NCBI GenBank assembly: GCA_028040005.1
Contig: JAOFKK010000021.1
Coordinates: 1 to 13,780 of the forward strand
Length of the DNA stretch: 13,780 nucleotides
Source of the DNA: Rickettsiales bacterium
Lineage (GTDB): Bacteria; Pseudomonadota; Alphaproteobacteria; Rickettsiales; UBA1997
Direction: 5' to 3'
The notes beneath the pieces are model-generated. The model worked only from the letters and a program-made list of their open reading frames with translations. It ran no database searches and was not told the DNA's origin. Both the position numbers and the translations under genes were made by a program. Shown here piece after piece: positions 1 to 7,445 of the stretch (the stretch's first letter is position 1; every line of letters starts with the position of its first letter).

Positions 1-1111
1 TCGCATCATTATCGCCAGATAAAACAATTTGATTAGAGTTATTGATGGCGGCAATTTCAACCTTATTTTTATATTGATCAATAATTTTTAATGATTGGTC
101 ATAATTTAAATTAACCAAAATCATTTTACCCTTATCAGATGCCTGATCCTGTTCTTTTGAGCGATAATATATTACTTTTATTGCTTCTTCTAAGGTTAAA
201 ATTCCGGCATAATAGCCAGCAGCAGCTTCACCAACTGAATGACCAATAACAGCGTCAATCTTAATATTAAAAGATTTATAAAGATGGGCTAATCCAATTT
301 GTAAGGCGGTAATTAATGGTTGAGCGATTTTAGTTTGTAATATTTTGGACTCGGATTTTGGTTTTAATAATTCGTCAATTAAGGAATATCCTGATAATTT
401 AACAAATATTTGGTCAATTTCTTCCAATATTTGACGATAAATATAAGAGGATTGTAGTAATTGACGACCCATACCATACCATTGAGCGCCTTGACCTGAA
501 AAAATAAGTGCTGTTTTAGGATTTTGCTGCTTTTCAATATTGTTGATGATTAGATTTTCGTCCGATTCTTCATTGAGATATTTTTTTAATATATTTATTA
601 AATGTTCTTTGGAATTTGTTATGATGAATATTTTTTTCTTTAATAATGATCTTCTAGTTAAGCTAGAGTAGCAAATATCTTCAATTGAGTCTGTAGAATT
701 GGCGATAAAATCAATATATTTTGCAGTTAATTCTGTTAAGGCTTTAGGAGTTGAGGCGCTAAGTGCAAAAATATAAGGATGTAGCGATTTAATGTGATTT
801 TTTTTGGTTTTTTGCTTTGATATATGCTCTTCTAAAACAATATGGGCGTTAGTACCGCCAGCGCCAAATGAGTTGACACCTCCAATTAATTTTTGATTAT
901 TTGTTTTGGGCCAATCCATTAATTTTGTTGGAACTTGTAACTTCCATTCATCAAATTTAATTTTAGGATTGGGGTTGTTAAAATGTAAATTTTTTGGTAT
1001 TTTTTTATGTTTAATAGCGAGGGCTAATTTTACCAATCCGGCAACACCAGCTACAGCTTCAGTATGCCCAATATTGGTTTTAATTGAGCCAATAATAAGA
1101 TTTTCTTTACG
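1..1111 (-). CDS. Type I polyketide synthase continuation: end of ketosynthase plus acyltransferase (partial)
   Basis: This is the rest of the same synthase, in the frame shifted by one base and open without a stop to the window edge. It begins RKENLIIGSIKTNIGHTEAV; the second ketosynthase catalytic histidine is at 1064-1066. NSFGAGGTNAHIVLEEH then closes the ketosynthase. After a linker comes an acyltransferase domain, with FSGQGAQWYGMG at about 479-505 and the GHSVGEAAAG nucleophile motif, whose serine codon is at 236-238. The acyltransferase selects the extender unit, but the HAFH/YASH segment that predicts malonyl or methylmalonyl choice lies off the left edge. All motifs are conserved, so this part does not look decayed. 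There is no convincing independent start after the frameshift; the first ATG in frame is well inside the ketosynthase C-terminal region. Read it as one gene with 1107-2141. Confidence 0.88.
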
Positions 1112-2141
1112 ATTTTTTGGAAAACATATTACCAAATGCCCAACATTCTTTGGGGTCGCCGATTGGAGTTCCTGTGCCATGAGCTTCTATATATCCAACA
1201 TCTTTGGGGTCAATATTAACTTCATTATAGGCTCTTTTTAAAATTTTTAATTGCGCAACTTCATTGGGAACGGTCATGCCGCTTTTTGTGTATCCATCAC
1301 TATTAACTATAGCATTTTTAATAATGGCATAAATATTATCACCATCCTTTTGGGCTTGATCTAGGGGTTTTAAAATAACAATGCCAGCACCTTCACCCCT
1401 AACATAACCATTAGCATCCATATCAAAACTTTTACAATAGCCATCTGGGCTTAAAAAATTCCCCTTCGATACTTGTAAAAAATGTTCGTGACTTGACATA
1501 ATGTTGACTCCCCCTGCAATTGCCATTTTAGCATCGCCAGTCCAAATGGCATTACAAGCAAGTTGTGTTGCAACAAGTGATGAAGAGCAAGCAGTATCGA
1601 CTGAAAGAGTGGGGCCCATAAGGTTAAACTGATAGGCGATCCTTGCTGAAATTGAGGTGTCAATAGTGCCCATTACAGCATGTGATGATACTGTTTTAAG
1701 GTCAGATCCAGCAATTTTTTTAGTTTCATCACCCAAAAAGACTCCGGTAATTACTGCTATTTGCGATCCGGCAATTTGGTCCATTACCAATCCGGCATCT
1801 TCAATTGCTTCATAAGTTACTTCTAATATGTGTCTTTGTCTAGGGTCTAATGTATGAGCAACTCTGGGATAAATACGGAAAAACTCAGCATCAAATTGCT
1901 TCATGCCATTGATAAATCCGCCTTTATTGGTTTTAATCCGACCAATTTTGCTTTGATTTGGGTGGTAATGTTTTTTTACATTCCAGCGATCATCGGGAAT
2001 TGTGGTTATTAAATCATAACCTTTGATCAAAGATTGCCATAAATTATCAACTCCTCTAATATCACCTGGAAACCTAACCCCCATTCCAATGATTGCAATG
2101 GGAAATTTATTGATTAGGACTTTATTATTAGATTCGCTCAT
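1107..2141 (-). CDS. Type I polyketide synthase, N-terminal ketosynthase part (frameshifted)
   Basis: This is the first 344 residues of a modular type I polyketide synthase. The ketosynthase domain condenses acyl units by decarboxylative Claisen reaction. It starts at about residue 13 (FPIAIIGMGVRFPG), with the catalytic cysteine in VDTACSSS (Cys185) and the first catalytic histidine in EAHGTGTPIGDP (His321), at normal spacing. No docking domain or loading module precedes it. The frame stops right after FGNMFSKKS, exactly where families continue with the GSIKTNIGH block. That block lies in the next frame directly downstream, so one extra A in the A6 tract at 1113-1118 explains the break. The second catalytic histidine is therefore lost from this product. 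Base composition matches the neighbours, so there is no sign of recent transfer. It could be a pseudogene, a sequencing error, or a gene rescued by slippage. Family assignment is certain; the polyketide is unknown. Confidence 0.93.
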   Translation of the reverse strand: MSESNNKVLINKFPIAIIGMGVRFPGDIRGVDNLWQSLIKGYDLITTIPDDRWNVKKHYHPNQSKIGRIKTNKGGFINGMKQFDAEFFRIYPRVAHTLDPRQRHILEVTYEAIEDAGLVMDQIAGSQIAVITGVFLGDETKKIAGSDLKTVSSHAVMGTIDTSISARIAYQFNLMGPTLSVDTACSSSLVATQLACNAIWTGDAKMAIAGGVNIMSSHEHFLQVSKGNFLSPDGYCKSFDMDANGYVRGEGAGIVILKPLDQAQKDGDNIYAIIKNAIVNSDGYTKSGMTVPNEVAQLKILKRAYNEVNIDPKDVGYIEAHGTGTPIGDPKECWAFGNMFSKKS

Positions 2142-2378
2142 ATAAAGTCTTGGTTATTTTTTGAATTTTTTCTTCAAATCCAGCTATAGATATATCAACA
2201 ATATATTAATAAAAATAATATTCAACCAATTTATTCGTGTATTACAAAATATTTCATTGCTATTTTGAAGATCATAATATGATCTCACAAGGGGCAGAAA
2301 CGGGTCTCTTAAATAACTTGTTTTTTTAGATATTTTTTTATATCCTTTATAAAGTATTTTAATATTTTTAATCAAATT

Positions 2379-2756
2379 ATGTTTGCAGTTGATACTTTAG
2401 AATATTCTGAAGAATTTGAAAAAGTAAAATTTACCAAAGCTCAATCTAGAGCTCTTGCATCTAGCATTAAAAAAGCCCAAGAAGAATCCATTGGCAATCT
2501 TGTGACTAAAAATGAATTAAAACTTACTGAAACTGCCCTTAGGAATGAAATTCAATCCGTTAGAGCAGAGTTAAAAACCGAGATTCAATCTGTTAGATCG
2601 GAGTTAAAAACTGAGATTCAATCCCTTAGAGCAGAGTTAAAAACCGAGATTCAATCTGTTAAAATTGAGATGCAATCTGAACTTAATAAAGCAATGCTTA
2701 AGCTTATCATAGCTATCCCTGCAATTATGACCGCTATTAACTTCTTTATAAAATAG
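2379..2756 (+). CDS. DUF1640-like coiled-coil protein with C-terminal membrane anchor
   Basis: This 125-residue protein resembles the DUF1640/CCDC90 group common in alphaproteobacteria. An N-terminal helical part (FTKAQSRALASSIKKAQEE) leads to LVTKNELK and then a long charged coiled coil. The coiled coil contains four 11-residue repeats of the type EIQSVRAELKT (residues 57-100). The last 21 residues (AMLKLIIAIPAIMTAINFFIK) form one hydrophobic helix, so the protein is probably a tail-anchored inner-membrane protein with a cytoplasmic coiled coil. Bacterial members have no settled function; the mitochondrial relative MCUR1/CCDC90A is linked to the calcium uniporter, which should not be carried over. 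It is encoded alone, divergent from the polyketide synthase, with no clear Shine-Dalgarno sequence. The DUF1640 assignment rests on motif layout, so it is moderately sure. Confidence 0.75.
   Translation: MFAVDTLEYSEEFEKVKFTKAQSRALASSIKKAQEESIGNLVTKNELKLTETALRNEIQSVRAELKTEIQSVRSELKTEIQSLRAELKTEIQSVKIEMQSELNKAMLKLIIAIPAIMTAINFFIK
2547..2678 (+). repeat. Four tandem 33-bp repeats inside the coiled-coil gene
   Basis: Four in-frame 33-bp units lie at 2547-2579, 2580-2612, 2613-2645 and 2646-2678. They encode EIQSVRAELKT, EIQSVRSELKT, EIQSLRAELKT and a diverged EIQSVKIEMQS. Units 1 to 3 differ by only a few bases, which indicates recent unit duplication. The 11-residue period fits a hendecad coiled coil, so gain or loss of units would change its length without breaking the frame. 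Confidence 0.9.
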
Positions 2757-2801
2757 CGACTAATTGACTATCTGATTAATATAATCTTAAAAAACTAACA
2801 T

Positions 2802-2816
2802 GAGACCTTTGCACAA
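2802..2816. mobile_element. Possible insertion-sequence terminal repeat remnant
   Basis: The 15 bases GAGACCTTTGCACAA resemble terminal inverted repeats of IS5-family (IS1031-like) elements as I remember them. No transposase and no matching opposite end (TTGTGCAAAGGTCTC) was found in the window. On the minus strand a short open stretch across 2801-2880 reads KKIIEFGQKLAEKQ, which I cannot assign. The surrounding spacer 2757-2912 holds no convincing gene. This is at most a leftover end of a decayed element. Confidence 0.2.
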
Positions 2817-2912
2817 TTGATTTTCTAATTAAAGCAGCTTGCTTTTCTGCTAATTTTTGTCCAAATTCAATGATTTTTTTGAAATAGGATCCTTATATCT
2901 AGCGTCCTAAAT

Positions 2913-4010
2913 TTACTCTAAAATAATATAATATACTTTTTCATCCTCATTATGGTCAATTATTATATTATTATCTTCAAGCTGTTTTATTATATTAACA
3001 TCACCTTTGGGCATTAATGTTAATTTAATTAAATCTGAAGATATTGATATGATTTTAAATTTAATATTTTGGAGTTTTTCTAGATTTTGTTTAAAAATAA
3101 CCCAACTTTTTAATGATGATGGTAATATGTCGATATCAATATATTTGTCGTTTTTTTTCTTTTGATATTTTGTGTTGATTTTAGATAGATCCTTATTTTT
3201 AAGATATTCTATTACTTTTTCTGTAATAATGTGATATAACCTATCTTTTTTAATATCATTAACATTGACAAAACTTAGTTTTATTTTCTTTTTTGTAAAT
3301 TTTTGAATTATAGTAATATTGATGGCGGCGTTATTTTCAAGATGATCAATATAAATATCAATAAAGGCACCCATTTTTGAATCATATTTTTTTAAAATAT
3401 CCATAATGTCAGGATATTTAATTTTATCGATCTCTTTTAATGTTAATAATGATATATCATCTATATCACCTTTTGGTATTTTAATATTTTGTGATTCTTG
3501 ATTTTGTAAAATATGTTCCCATGAATTAAGCCAAATATTATTTTTATGCCAAATTTGTGGCTTTTTATCTTTAATTTCGATAGGAAAAATTAAATATTTT
3601 TTATCTAAATCAAGGTTGATTTGATTTCCTCCATCTTTATTTTCCAATAGATTATCTATGTAATTTTTTGAAAATTCGATATTAAAAGTTGCTTGATACC
3701 AATTATCGGCAATTTTTTCATCGCTAATGGTTTTGGCAATGATAGCTTCTTCCAATTGCTCATCATCAATATGATTAGAAAAAGACTCATCAATTGATAA
3801 TTTTCTTAGCAATTTAACAAATGATTGGCGATTAGCGTGAATATTAGCTAATTTTCTGGCATTACTGGCAGAATTTGACTCTTCACTAATTTTAATATTA
3901 CTAATTAAATATTCTGGCTCATTGGCCAAAGGTGAATAAAGGGTAATAAAGACCATTATAATTATAGTCTTTAATTTTAATAATATGTTATAATTAAATT
4001 TATTATTCAA
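2913..4010 (-). CDS. DUF2066 domain protein, probably exported
   Basis: This 365-residue protein has a signal-peptide-like start: basic residues, then a hydrophobic core (IIIMVFITLYSPLA) ending before NEPEYL at about residue 30. The following region (ARKLANIHANRQSFVKLLRKL, then VADNWYQATFNIEFSKN-type sequence near residue 105) matches the DUF2066 family of proteobacterial proteins of unknown function, often annotated as periplasmic. The rest is lysine- and isoleucine-rich with no recognisable catalytic motif. The frame opens with a TTG codon; the next in-frame ATG (residue 19) would cut away most of the signal peptide, so the TTG start is preferred. The gene begins 2 bp after the lysC stop, so the two are very likely cotranscribed. 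The name describes the family only, and I infer no function. Confidence 0.75.
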   Translation of the reverse strand: MNNKFNYNILLKLKTIIIMVFITLYSPLANEPEYLISNIKISEESNSASNARKLANIHANRQSFVKLLRKLSIDESFSNHIDDEQLEEAIIAKTISDEKIADNWYQATFNIEFSKNYIDNLLENKDGGNQINLDLDKKYLIFPIEIKDKKPQIWHKNNIWLNSWEHILQNQESQNIKIPKGDIDDISLLTLKEIDKIKYPDIMDILKKYDSKMGAFIDIYIDHLENNAAINITIIQKFTKKKIKLSFVNVNDIKKDRLYHIITEKVIEYLKNKDLSKINTKYQKKKNDKYIDIDILPSSLKSWVIFKQNLEKLQNIKFKIISISSDLIKLTLMPKGDVNIIKQLEDNNIIIDHNEDEKVYYIILE

Positions 4011-4012
4011 AA

Positions 4013-5251
4013 TTATTTTTCTAATTCAAAGGCTTTGTGTAATGATTTAATTACATCATCACCATGTTTTTTTTCAATTAAAATAGAAATTTTAATTTCA
4101 GAGGTTGAGATTAAAGATATATTGATATTTTCATCAGCAAGGGTTTTGAACATGGTATGAGCCACGCCAGCATTACTAACCATACCAACGCCAATAACAG
4201 ATATTTTGGAAATATTATCATCAATTAACATTTTTTGATATCCTAATATTTTTTGATTTTCTTCTAGGGTTTTTTTGGTGCGATTAAGATCGTCACTATT
4301 GATAGTAAAAGTAATATTAACTGTTTTATTATCTTGGCTAATATTTTGTACGATCATATCAGTATTAATGCCACTATTAGCAATTGATCCAAAAATATTG
4401 GCTGAAAGCCCTGGATTATCCGGCATGCCACTTAAAGTAAATCTTGCTTCATTTTTACTTTGACTAATACCTGTTATGAGTCTTTTTTCCATAATTTCGT
4501 TATTATTGATTAAAATAGTTCCTGAATTTTCTGTTTTTTCTTCAAATGTTGATAATACCCTGACCTTAACATTATGAGTCATAGCCATAACTACGCAACG
4601 AGTTTGTAATACTTTTGATCCTGCAAATGCCATTTCTAGCATTTCATCATAAGATATTTTGTCAATTTTTTTAGCATCTTTGGTGATTCTTGGGTCGGTT
4701 GTAAATACACCATTAACATCAGTATAAATTTCACAAATATCAGCCTTAACAGCTGCAGCAATTGCAACGGCTGTAGTGTCTGAACCGCCGCGACCAAGGG
4801 TGGATATGCGATTTGTTTTATTGTTAATACCCTGAAAGCCAGCAATTACAATAACATCTTTTGTTTCAAGTTCTTTTAAGATTACATCTTTATTGATAGA
4901 TTCAATTCGTGCTTTTGAGTGGATATTATCTGTTTGCATTTCAATTTGCCAACCTGAAAAAGATCGTGATTTATAGCCTAACTTTTGTAATTCTAATGCT
5001 AAAAGGCCAGAAGTAACTTGCTCACCGCTGGAAACTATATTGTCATATTCAGCTAATTGCTCGTTATTTTCAAGGTTAGAAACCTCATTACAATAGCCAA
5101 CTAATTGATTTGTTACGCCCGACATGGCAGATACAACAACAATTACTTTATTATTTTTTTCTATCTCTGCTGCAACTTTTTTCGCAACATTTTGGATTTT
5201 GGCAATATTACCAACGGAAGTGCCGCCAAATTTTTGAACAATTAAACTCAT
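4013..5251 (-). CDS. lysC: Aspartokinase
   Basis: Aspartate kinase (EC 2.7.2.4) phosphorylates aspartate in the first step towards lysine and meso-diaminopimelate, threonine and methionine. The 412-residue protein has the usual length. The kinase domain shows KFGGTSVG (7-14), SSGEQ (74-78), LGRGGSDTTAVAIA (from 152) and YTDVNGVFTTDPR (176-188). Two C-terminal ACT domains follow, one with MPDNPGLSANIFGSIANSG (from 276) and one with ISVIGVGMVSNAGVAHTMF (from 350). They indicate feedback control by an amino acid, most likely lysine and/or threonine. The frame can be extended 4 codons to a TTG at 5263, but the ATG at 5251 gives the standard MSLIVQKFGGTS start. The gene diverges from holA across a 115-bp spacer and is followed closely by the DUF2066 gene. 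In a reduced genome its main value may be diaminopimelate for the cell wall. Confidence 0.97.
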   Translation of the reverse strand: MSLIVQKFGGTSVGNIAKIQNVAKKVAAEIEKNNKVIVVVSAMSGVTNQLVGYCNEVSNLENNEQLAEYDNIVSSGEQVTSGLLALELQKLGYKSRSFSGWQIEMQTDNIHSKARIESINKDVILKELETKDVIVIAGFQGINNKTNRISTLGRGGSDTTAVAIAAAVKADICEIYTDVNGVFTTDPRITKDAKKIDKISYDEMLEMAFAGSKVLQTRCVVMAMTHNVKVRVLSTFEEKTENSGTILINNNEIMEKRLITGISQSKNEARFTLSGMPDNPGLSANIFGSIANSGINTDMIVQNISQDNKTVNITFTINSDDLNRTKKTLEENQKILGYQKMLIDDNISKISVIGVGMVSNAGVAHTMFKTLADENINISLISTSEIKISILIEKKHGDDVIKSLHKAFELEK

Positions 5252-5366
5252 ATATAATATCAATTAATTACCTAGTAAACATAAATAATATGATTTAAAA
5301 TTCAATAATTTAATGCTAATTGATATATTTCTAAAATTAAAAATTAGAATTTTACGCCGTTATATT

Positions 5367-6401
5367 ATGAAAATAGCACCATTTAAGATAGATGAATTTA
5401 TTAAAAATATTGATCAAAATCAAGATATTTCAGGGGCGGTTATTTTTGGACCTGAATCTGGCTTAGTTACTATTCGCGCCAAAGAAATTATCAATAAAAT
5501 TGTTACAGATAGTTCTGATAAATTTGCTATTAGCGATATTACGATCAAGCAAATTGAAGAAAATGGCAATATGTTATTTGATGAGTTTTTTTCAATATCA
5601 ATGTTTGGACCTGCTCGTAAATTAATTAAAATTAATCCGGCAAATAATAAAATAACCAAAGCAATTAAATCTCTAATGGAAATTGAGTCCAAAAGTGATA
5701 ATTTTATTTTAATGGTTGCTGGTGAACTTGACGCCGCATCTTCTCTTCGTAAATTTGCTGAAAAAAGTCCTAAAATTGCAACAATTGCTTGTTATGAAGA
5801 TAATATTGCAACAATTTCTAAAATAATTAGAGAGGAATTTTCTAAAAATAACATTAATATTGAATCGGGCGTTATTGAATATATTAATAGTAAATTTGGC
5901 AAAAATCGTCTTATTATTTTAAATGAAATTGAAAAAATAATTACTTATTTGGACGGCAATAAAAATCTTACTTTAGAAATTGCTCAAAATTTACTTTCGG
6001 ATATTTCGGAAGTGTCAATTAATGAATTTGTTAATCATTTTGTGGCTCTTGATTTGCAAAAATCAATTATAATTCTTGATCAAATTTATTATCAAAAGAT
6101 TAGCCCTATTGTGATAATTCGTTATTTACAAAATTATTTTTTTAAACTTTATAAAATTGCCGCAGCCATTAAAAATGGTAGCAATTTAGAGGTGGAAATG
6201 AAATCACAAAGAATATTTTTTAAAGAACAAGATTTTTGCCGTCGTCACAATAAAATTTGGCAAATTGAATCATTAGAAAAAATATTAATGAAATTGCAAG
6301 AAATTGAAATAAAATGTAAAAAGGATTATGAAAATTGTAATAATATTTTTAATTCCTTTGTTAATTTGACTTATTTGATGAAAAAATCAGGAAAAATTTA
6401 A
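5367..6401 (+). CDS. holA: DNA polymerase III subunit delta
   Basis: HolA is the delta subunit of the clamp loader, which opens the beta sliding clamp and helps place it on primed DNA. The 344-residue protein has the family's length and layout. An N-terminal AAA+-like domain begins GAVIFGPESGLVTIRAKEI, the alphaproteobacterial variant of the P-loop region, which in delta does not bind ATP. The middle carries the helix-rich section with FGKNRLIILNEIEKI. The C-terminal collar domain includes IIRYLQNYFFKLYKIAAAI and a final helix-rich segment. An upstream ATG at 5313 adds 18 residues (MLIDIFLKLKIRILRRYI) that look non-native, so the ATG at 5367 is chosen. The gene converges on rlmE with a 63-bp spacer in which I see no clear terminator hairpin. 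Confidence 0.9.
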   Translation: MKIAPFKIDEFIKNIDQNQDISGAVIFGPESGLVTIRAKEIINKIVTDSSDKFAISDITIKQIEENGNMLFDEFFSISMFGPARKLIKINPANNKITKAIKSLMEIESKSDNFILMVAGELDAASSLRKFAEKSPKIATIACYEDNIATISKIIREEFSKNNINIESGVIEYINSKFGKNRLIILNEIEKIITYLDGNKNLTLEIAQNLLSDISEVSINEFVNHFVALDLQKSIIILDQIYYQKISPIVIIRYLQNYFFKLYKIAAAIKNGSNLEVEMKSQRIFFKEQDFCRRHNKIWQIESLEKILMKLQEIEIKCKKDYENCNNIFNSFVNLTYLMKKSGKI

Positions 6402-6464
6402 AGAGATTTTTGCGTAATTGGAGTAGTTTGATTTTTTAGATAATTTTTAGGCAAAATTTATTGG

Positions 6465-7139
6465 TTATTTTTTAAAACCAATTGCTATAATGTAATTTTC
6501 CTTAGATTCTTTTCTTGATGATTTTGGTTTAAAATGTTTAACGATTTTAAAATTATTTTTAAATTTTTGTAATAATTCTTGATCTGACCCACCTTGAAAG
6601 CTTTTACCGATAAAAATACCTCCTTCTTTAAGAAATTTAATAGCAAAATCTAAACATTCTTCTAAAAGAGCGATAATTCTAATATGGTCAGTTGCTACAT
6701 CGCCACAAGTATTTTGTGCCATATCCGACATAATAATGTCACATTTTTTACGATTTTTAAAATCTTTTTGTAAGATATTTTCAATAATTGCAATAATATT
6801 TGGATCAGTAAAATCTTGTTGGATAAATTTTACTCCTTCAATTTCTTCCATTTCTAATAAATCAAGCGCCAAAATATTATCAGGATTTTTAAGAGCTGCA
6901 ATTTGACTCCAGCCACCGGGTGCCGCGCCAAGATCAATGATCATTTTGTTTTTCTTGAAAATTTGGAATTTTTCATCAATTTCAATAATTTTAAAAGTAG
7001 CGCGAGAACGATAATTAAGAGCCTGAGCCTTTTTAACATAAGGATCATTAAGTTGGCGTGAAAGCCACCTTGCTGAGGAGTTGGTTCTGCCTCTTGCTGT
7101 TTTGAGTTTGGTGAATTTATTCCTGATATTTTTCTGCAT
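6465..7139 (-). CDS. rlmE: 23S rRNA (uridine-2'-O-)-methyltransferase RlmE
   Basis: RlmE (FtsJ/RrmJ) methylates the 2'-OH of U2552 in the A-loop of 23S rRNA, a late step in large-subunit assembly. The 224-residue protein has a complete Rossmann-type methyltransferase fold with SAM motif I DLGAAPGGWSQ (69-79). All four residues of the K-D-K-E catalytic tetrad are visible: Lys50 in RATFK, Asp139 in MSDMAQN, Lys179 in IGKSFQGG and Glu214 in SKENYIIA. The lysine/arginine-rich N-terminal extension (TARGRTNSSARWLSRQLNDPYV) is typical of the alphaproteobacterial form. The start lies inside the end of the upstream Trm112-like gene (23-bp overlap), so the two are translationally linked. The enzyme appears intact. 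Confidence 0.96.
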   Translation of the reverse strand: MQKNIRNKFTKLKTARGRTNSSARWLSRQLNDPYVKKAQALNYRSRATFKIIEIDEKFQIFKKNKMIIDLGAAPGGWSQIAALKNPDNILALDLLEMEEIEGVKFIQQDFTDPNIIAIIENILQKDFKNRKKCDIIMSDMAQNTCGDVATDHIRIIALLEECLDFAIKFLKEGGIFIGKSFQGGSDQELLQKFKNNFKIVKHFKPKSSRKESKENYIIAIGFKK

Positions 7140-7290
7140 CTTCTATTATCATTATTGGTATATTATCCTTAATTGGGTAAGATAAATTACATTTTTTACA
7201 GATAATTTTATCATTCTTATGAAGAATATCTTCTTTGCAAATGGGGCAAGCTAAAATTTCTAGCAATTTTGGATCTAACTTTTGTGTCAT
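7117..7290 (-). CDS. Trm112/UPF0434 family zinc-ribbon-like protein
   Basis: This 57-residue protein starts MTQKLDPKLLEILACPICKE and belongs to the Trm112/UPF0434 (YcaR-like) family. Four cysteines form two CxxC pairs, CPIC (15-18) and CKKC (31-34), expected to hold one zinc ion. The C-terminal part LSYPIKDNIPIMIIEDAE is the family's signature segment. Eukaryotic and archaeal Trm112 activates partner methyltransferases. Here the gene overlaps the start of the rRNA methyltransferase gene rlmE by 23 bp, so a supporting role is tempting but only inferred. In many bacteria the family sits in other contexts. Length and motifs are complete. Confidence 0.9.
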   Translation of the reverse strand: MTQKLDPKLLEILACPICKEDILHKNDKIICKKCNLSYPIKDNIPIMIIEDAEKYQE

Positions 7291-7301
7291 ATTTTTAATA
7301 T

Positions 7302-7329
7302 TTGACTCAAATAATATTTAAACTATATT
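7302..7329 (+). promoter_or_regulatory. Candidate sigma-70-type promoter for the yihY-folC-pheA operon
   Basis: TTGACT (7302-7307) and TATATT (7324-7329) are separated by 16 bp and face the plus-strand operon. They lie upstream of the long stem-loop, so the stem-loop would be in the 5' leader of the transcript, about 110 nt long. In DNA this AT-rich such matches arise often by chance. Confidence 0.35.
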
Positions 7330-7349
7330 TATATATTAGCCTTAAACCT

Positions 7350-7427
7350 AAAAACAGCAATAGAAAACAAATTTACACCATTTATGGATATCTAGAATCT
7401 GTAAATTTGTTTCCTATTGCTGTTTTT
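7350..7427. repeat. 28-bp inverted repeat forming a long stem-loop
   Basis: Arms 7350-7377 and 7400-7427 are reverse complements over 28 bp with a single mismatch (7364/7413), around a 22-nt loop that contains GATATC. The outer end is an A-run pairing with a T-run, so the structure resembles a bidirectional intrinsic terminator. It lies between two divergent genes, only 18 bp before the yihY start, where no upstream gene needs terminating. Options are a leader attenuator, a small palindromic or MITE-like element, or an mRNA-stabilising 5' hairpin. Confidence 0.9.
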
Positions 7428-7445
7428 TAGAGGCTCCTTTATATT

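Noticed and set aside
1113..1118. Programmed -1 ribosomal frameshift at the A6 tract
   Set aside because: A -1 shift leads into a frame that reaches a stop soon after and does not encode the KTNIGH block; only +1 or -2 restores the synthase.
906..1241. 111-residue plus-strand open frame
   Set aside because: It is antisense to the ketosynthase, whose motifs are clear on the other strand.
2184..2375. 63-residue minus-strand open frame between the polyketide synthase and the coiled-coil gene
   Set aside because: No family resemblance and no clear ribosome-binding site; its low-complexity N-terminus reflects AT-rich spacer. The slightly GC-richer middle could be an old repeat fragment, but nothing supports that within the window.
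4275..4845. Open frames on both strands within lysC (62 and 69 residues)
   Set aside because: They overlap conserved aspartokinase sequence and have no family match.
5420..5692. 90-residue minus-strand frame inside holA
   Set aside because: It is the antisense shadow of a well-supported holA.
6402..6464. Terminator between the convergent holA and rlmE genes
   Set aside because: The spacer has T-runs but no stem of convincing length.
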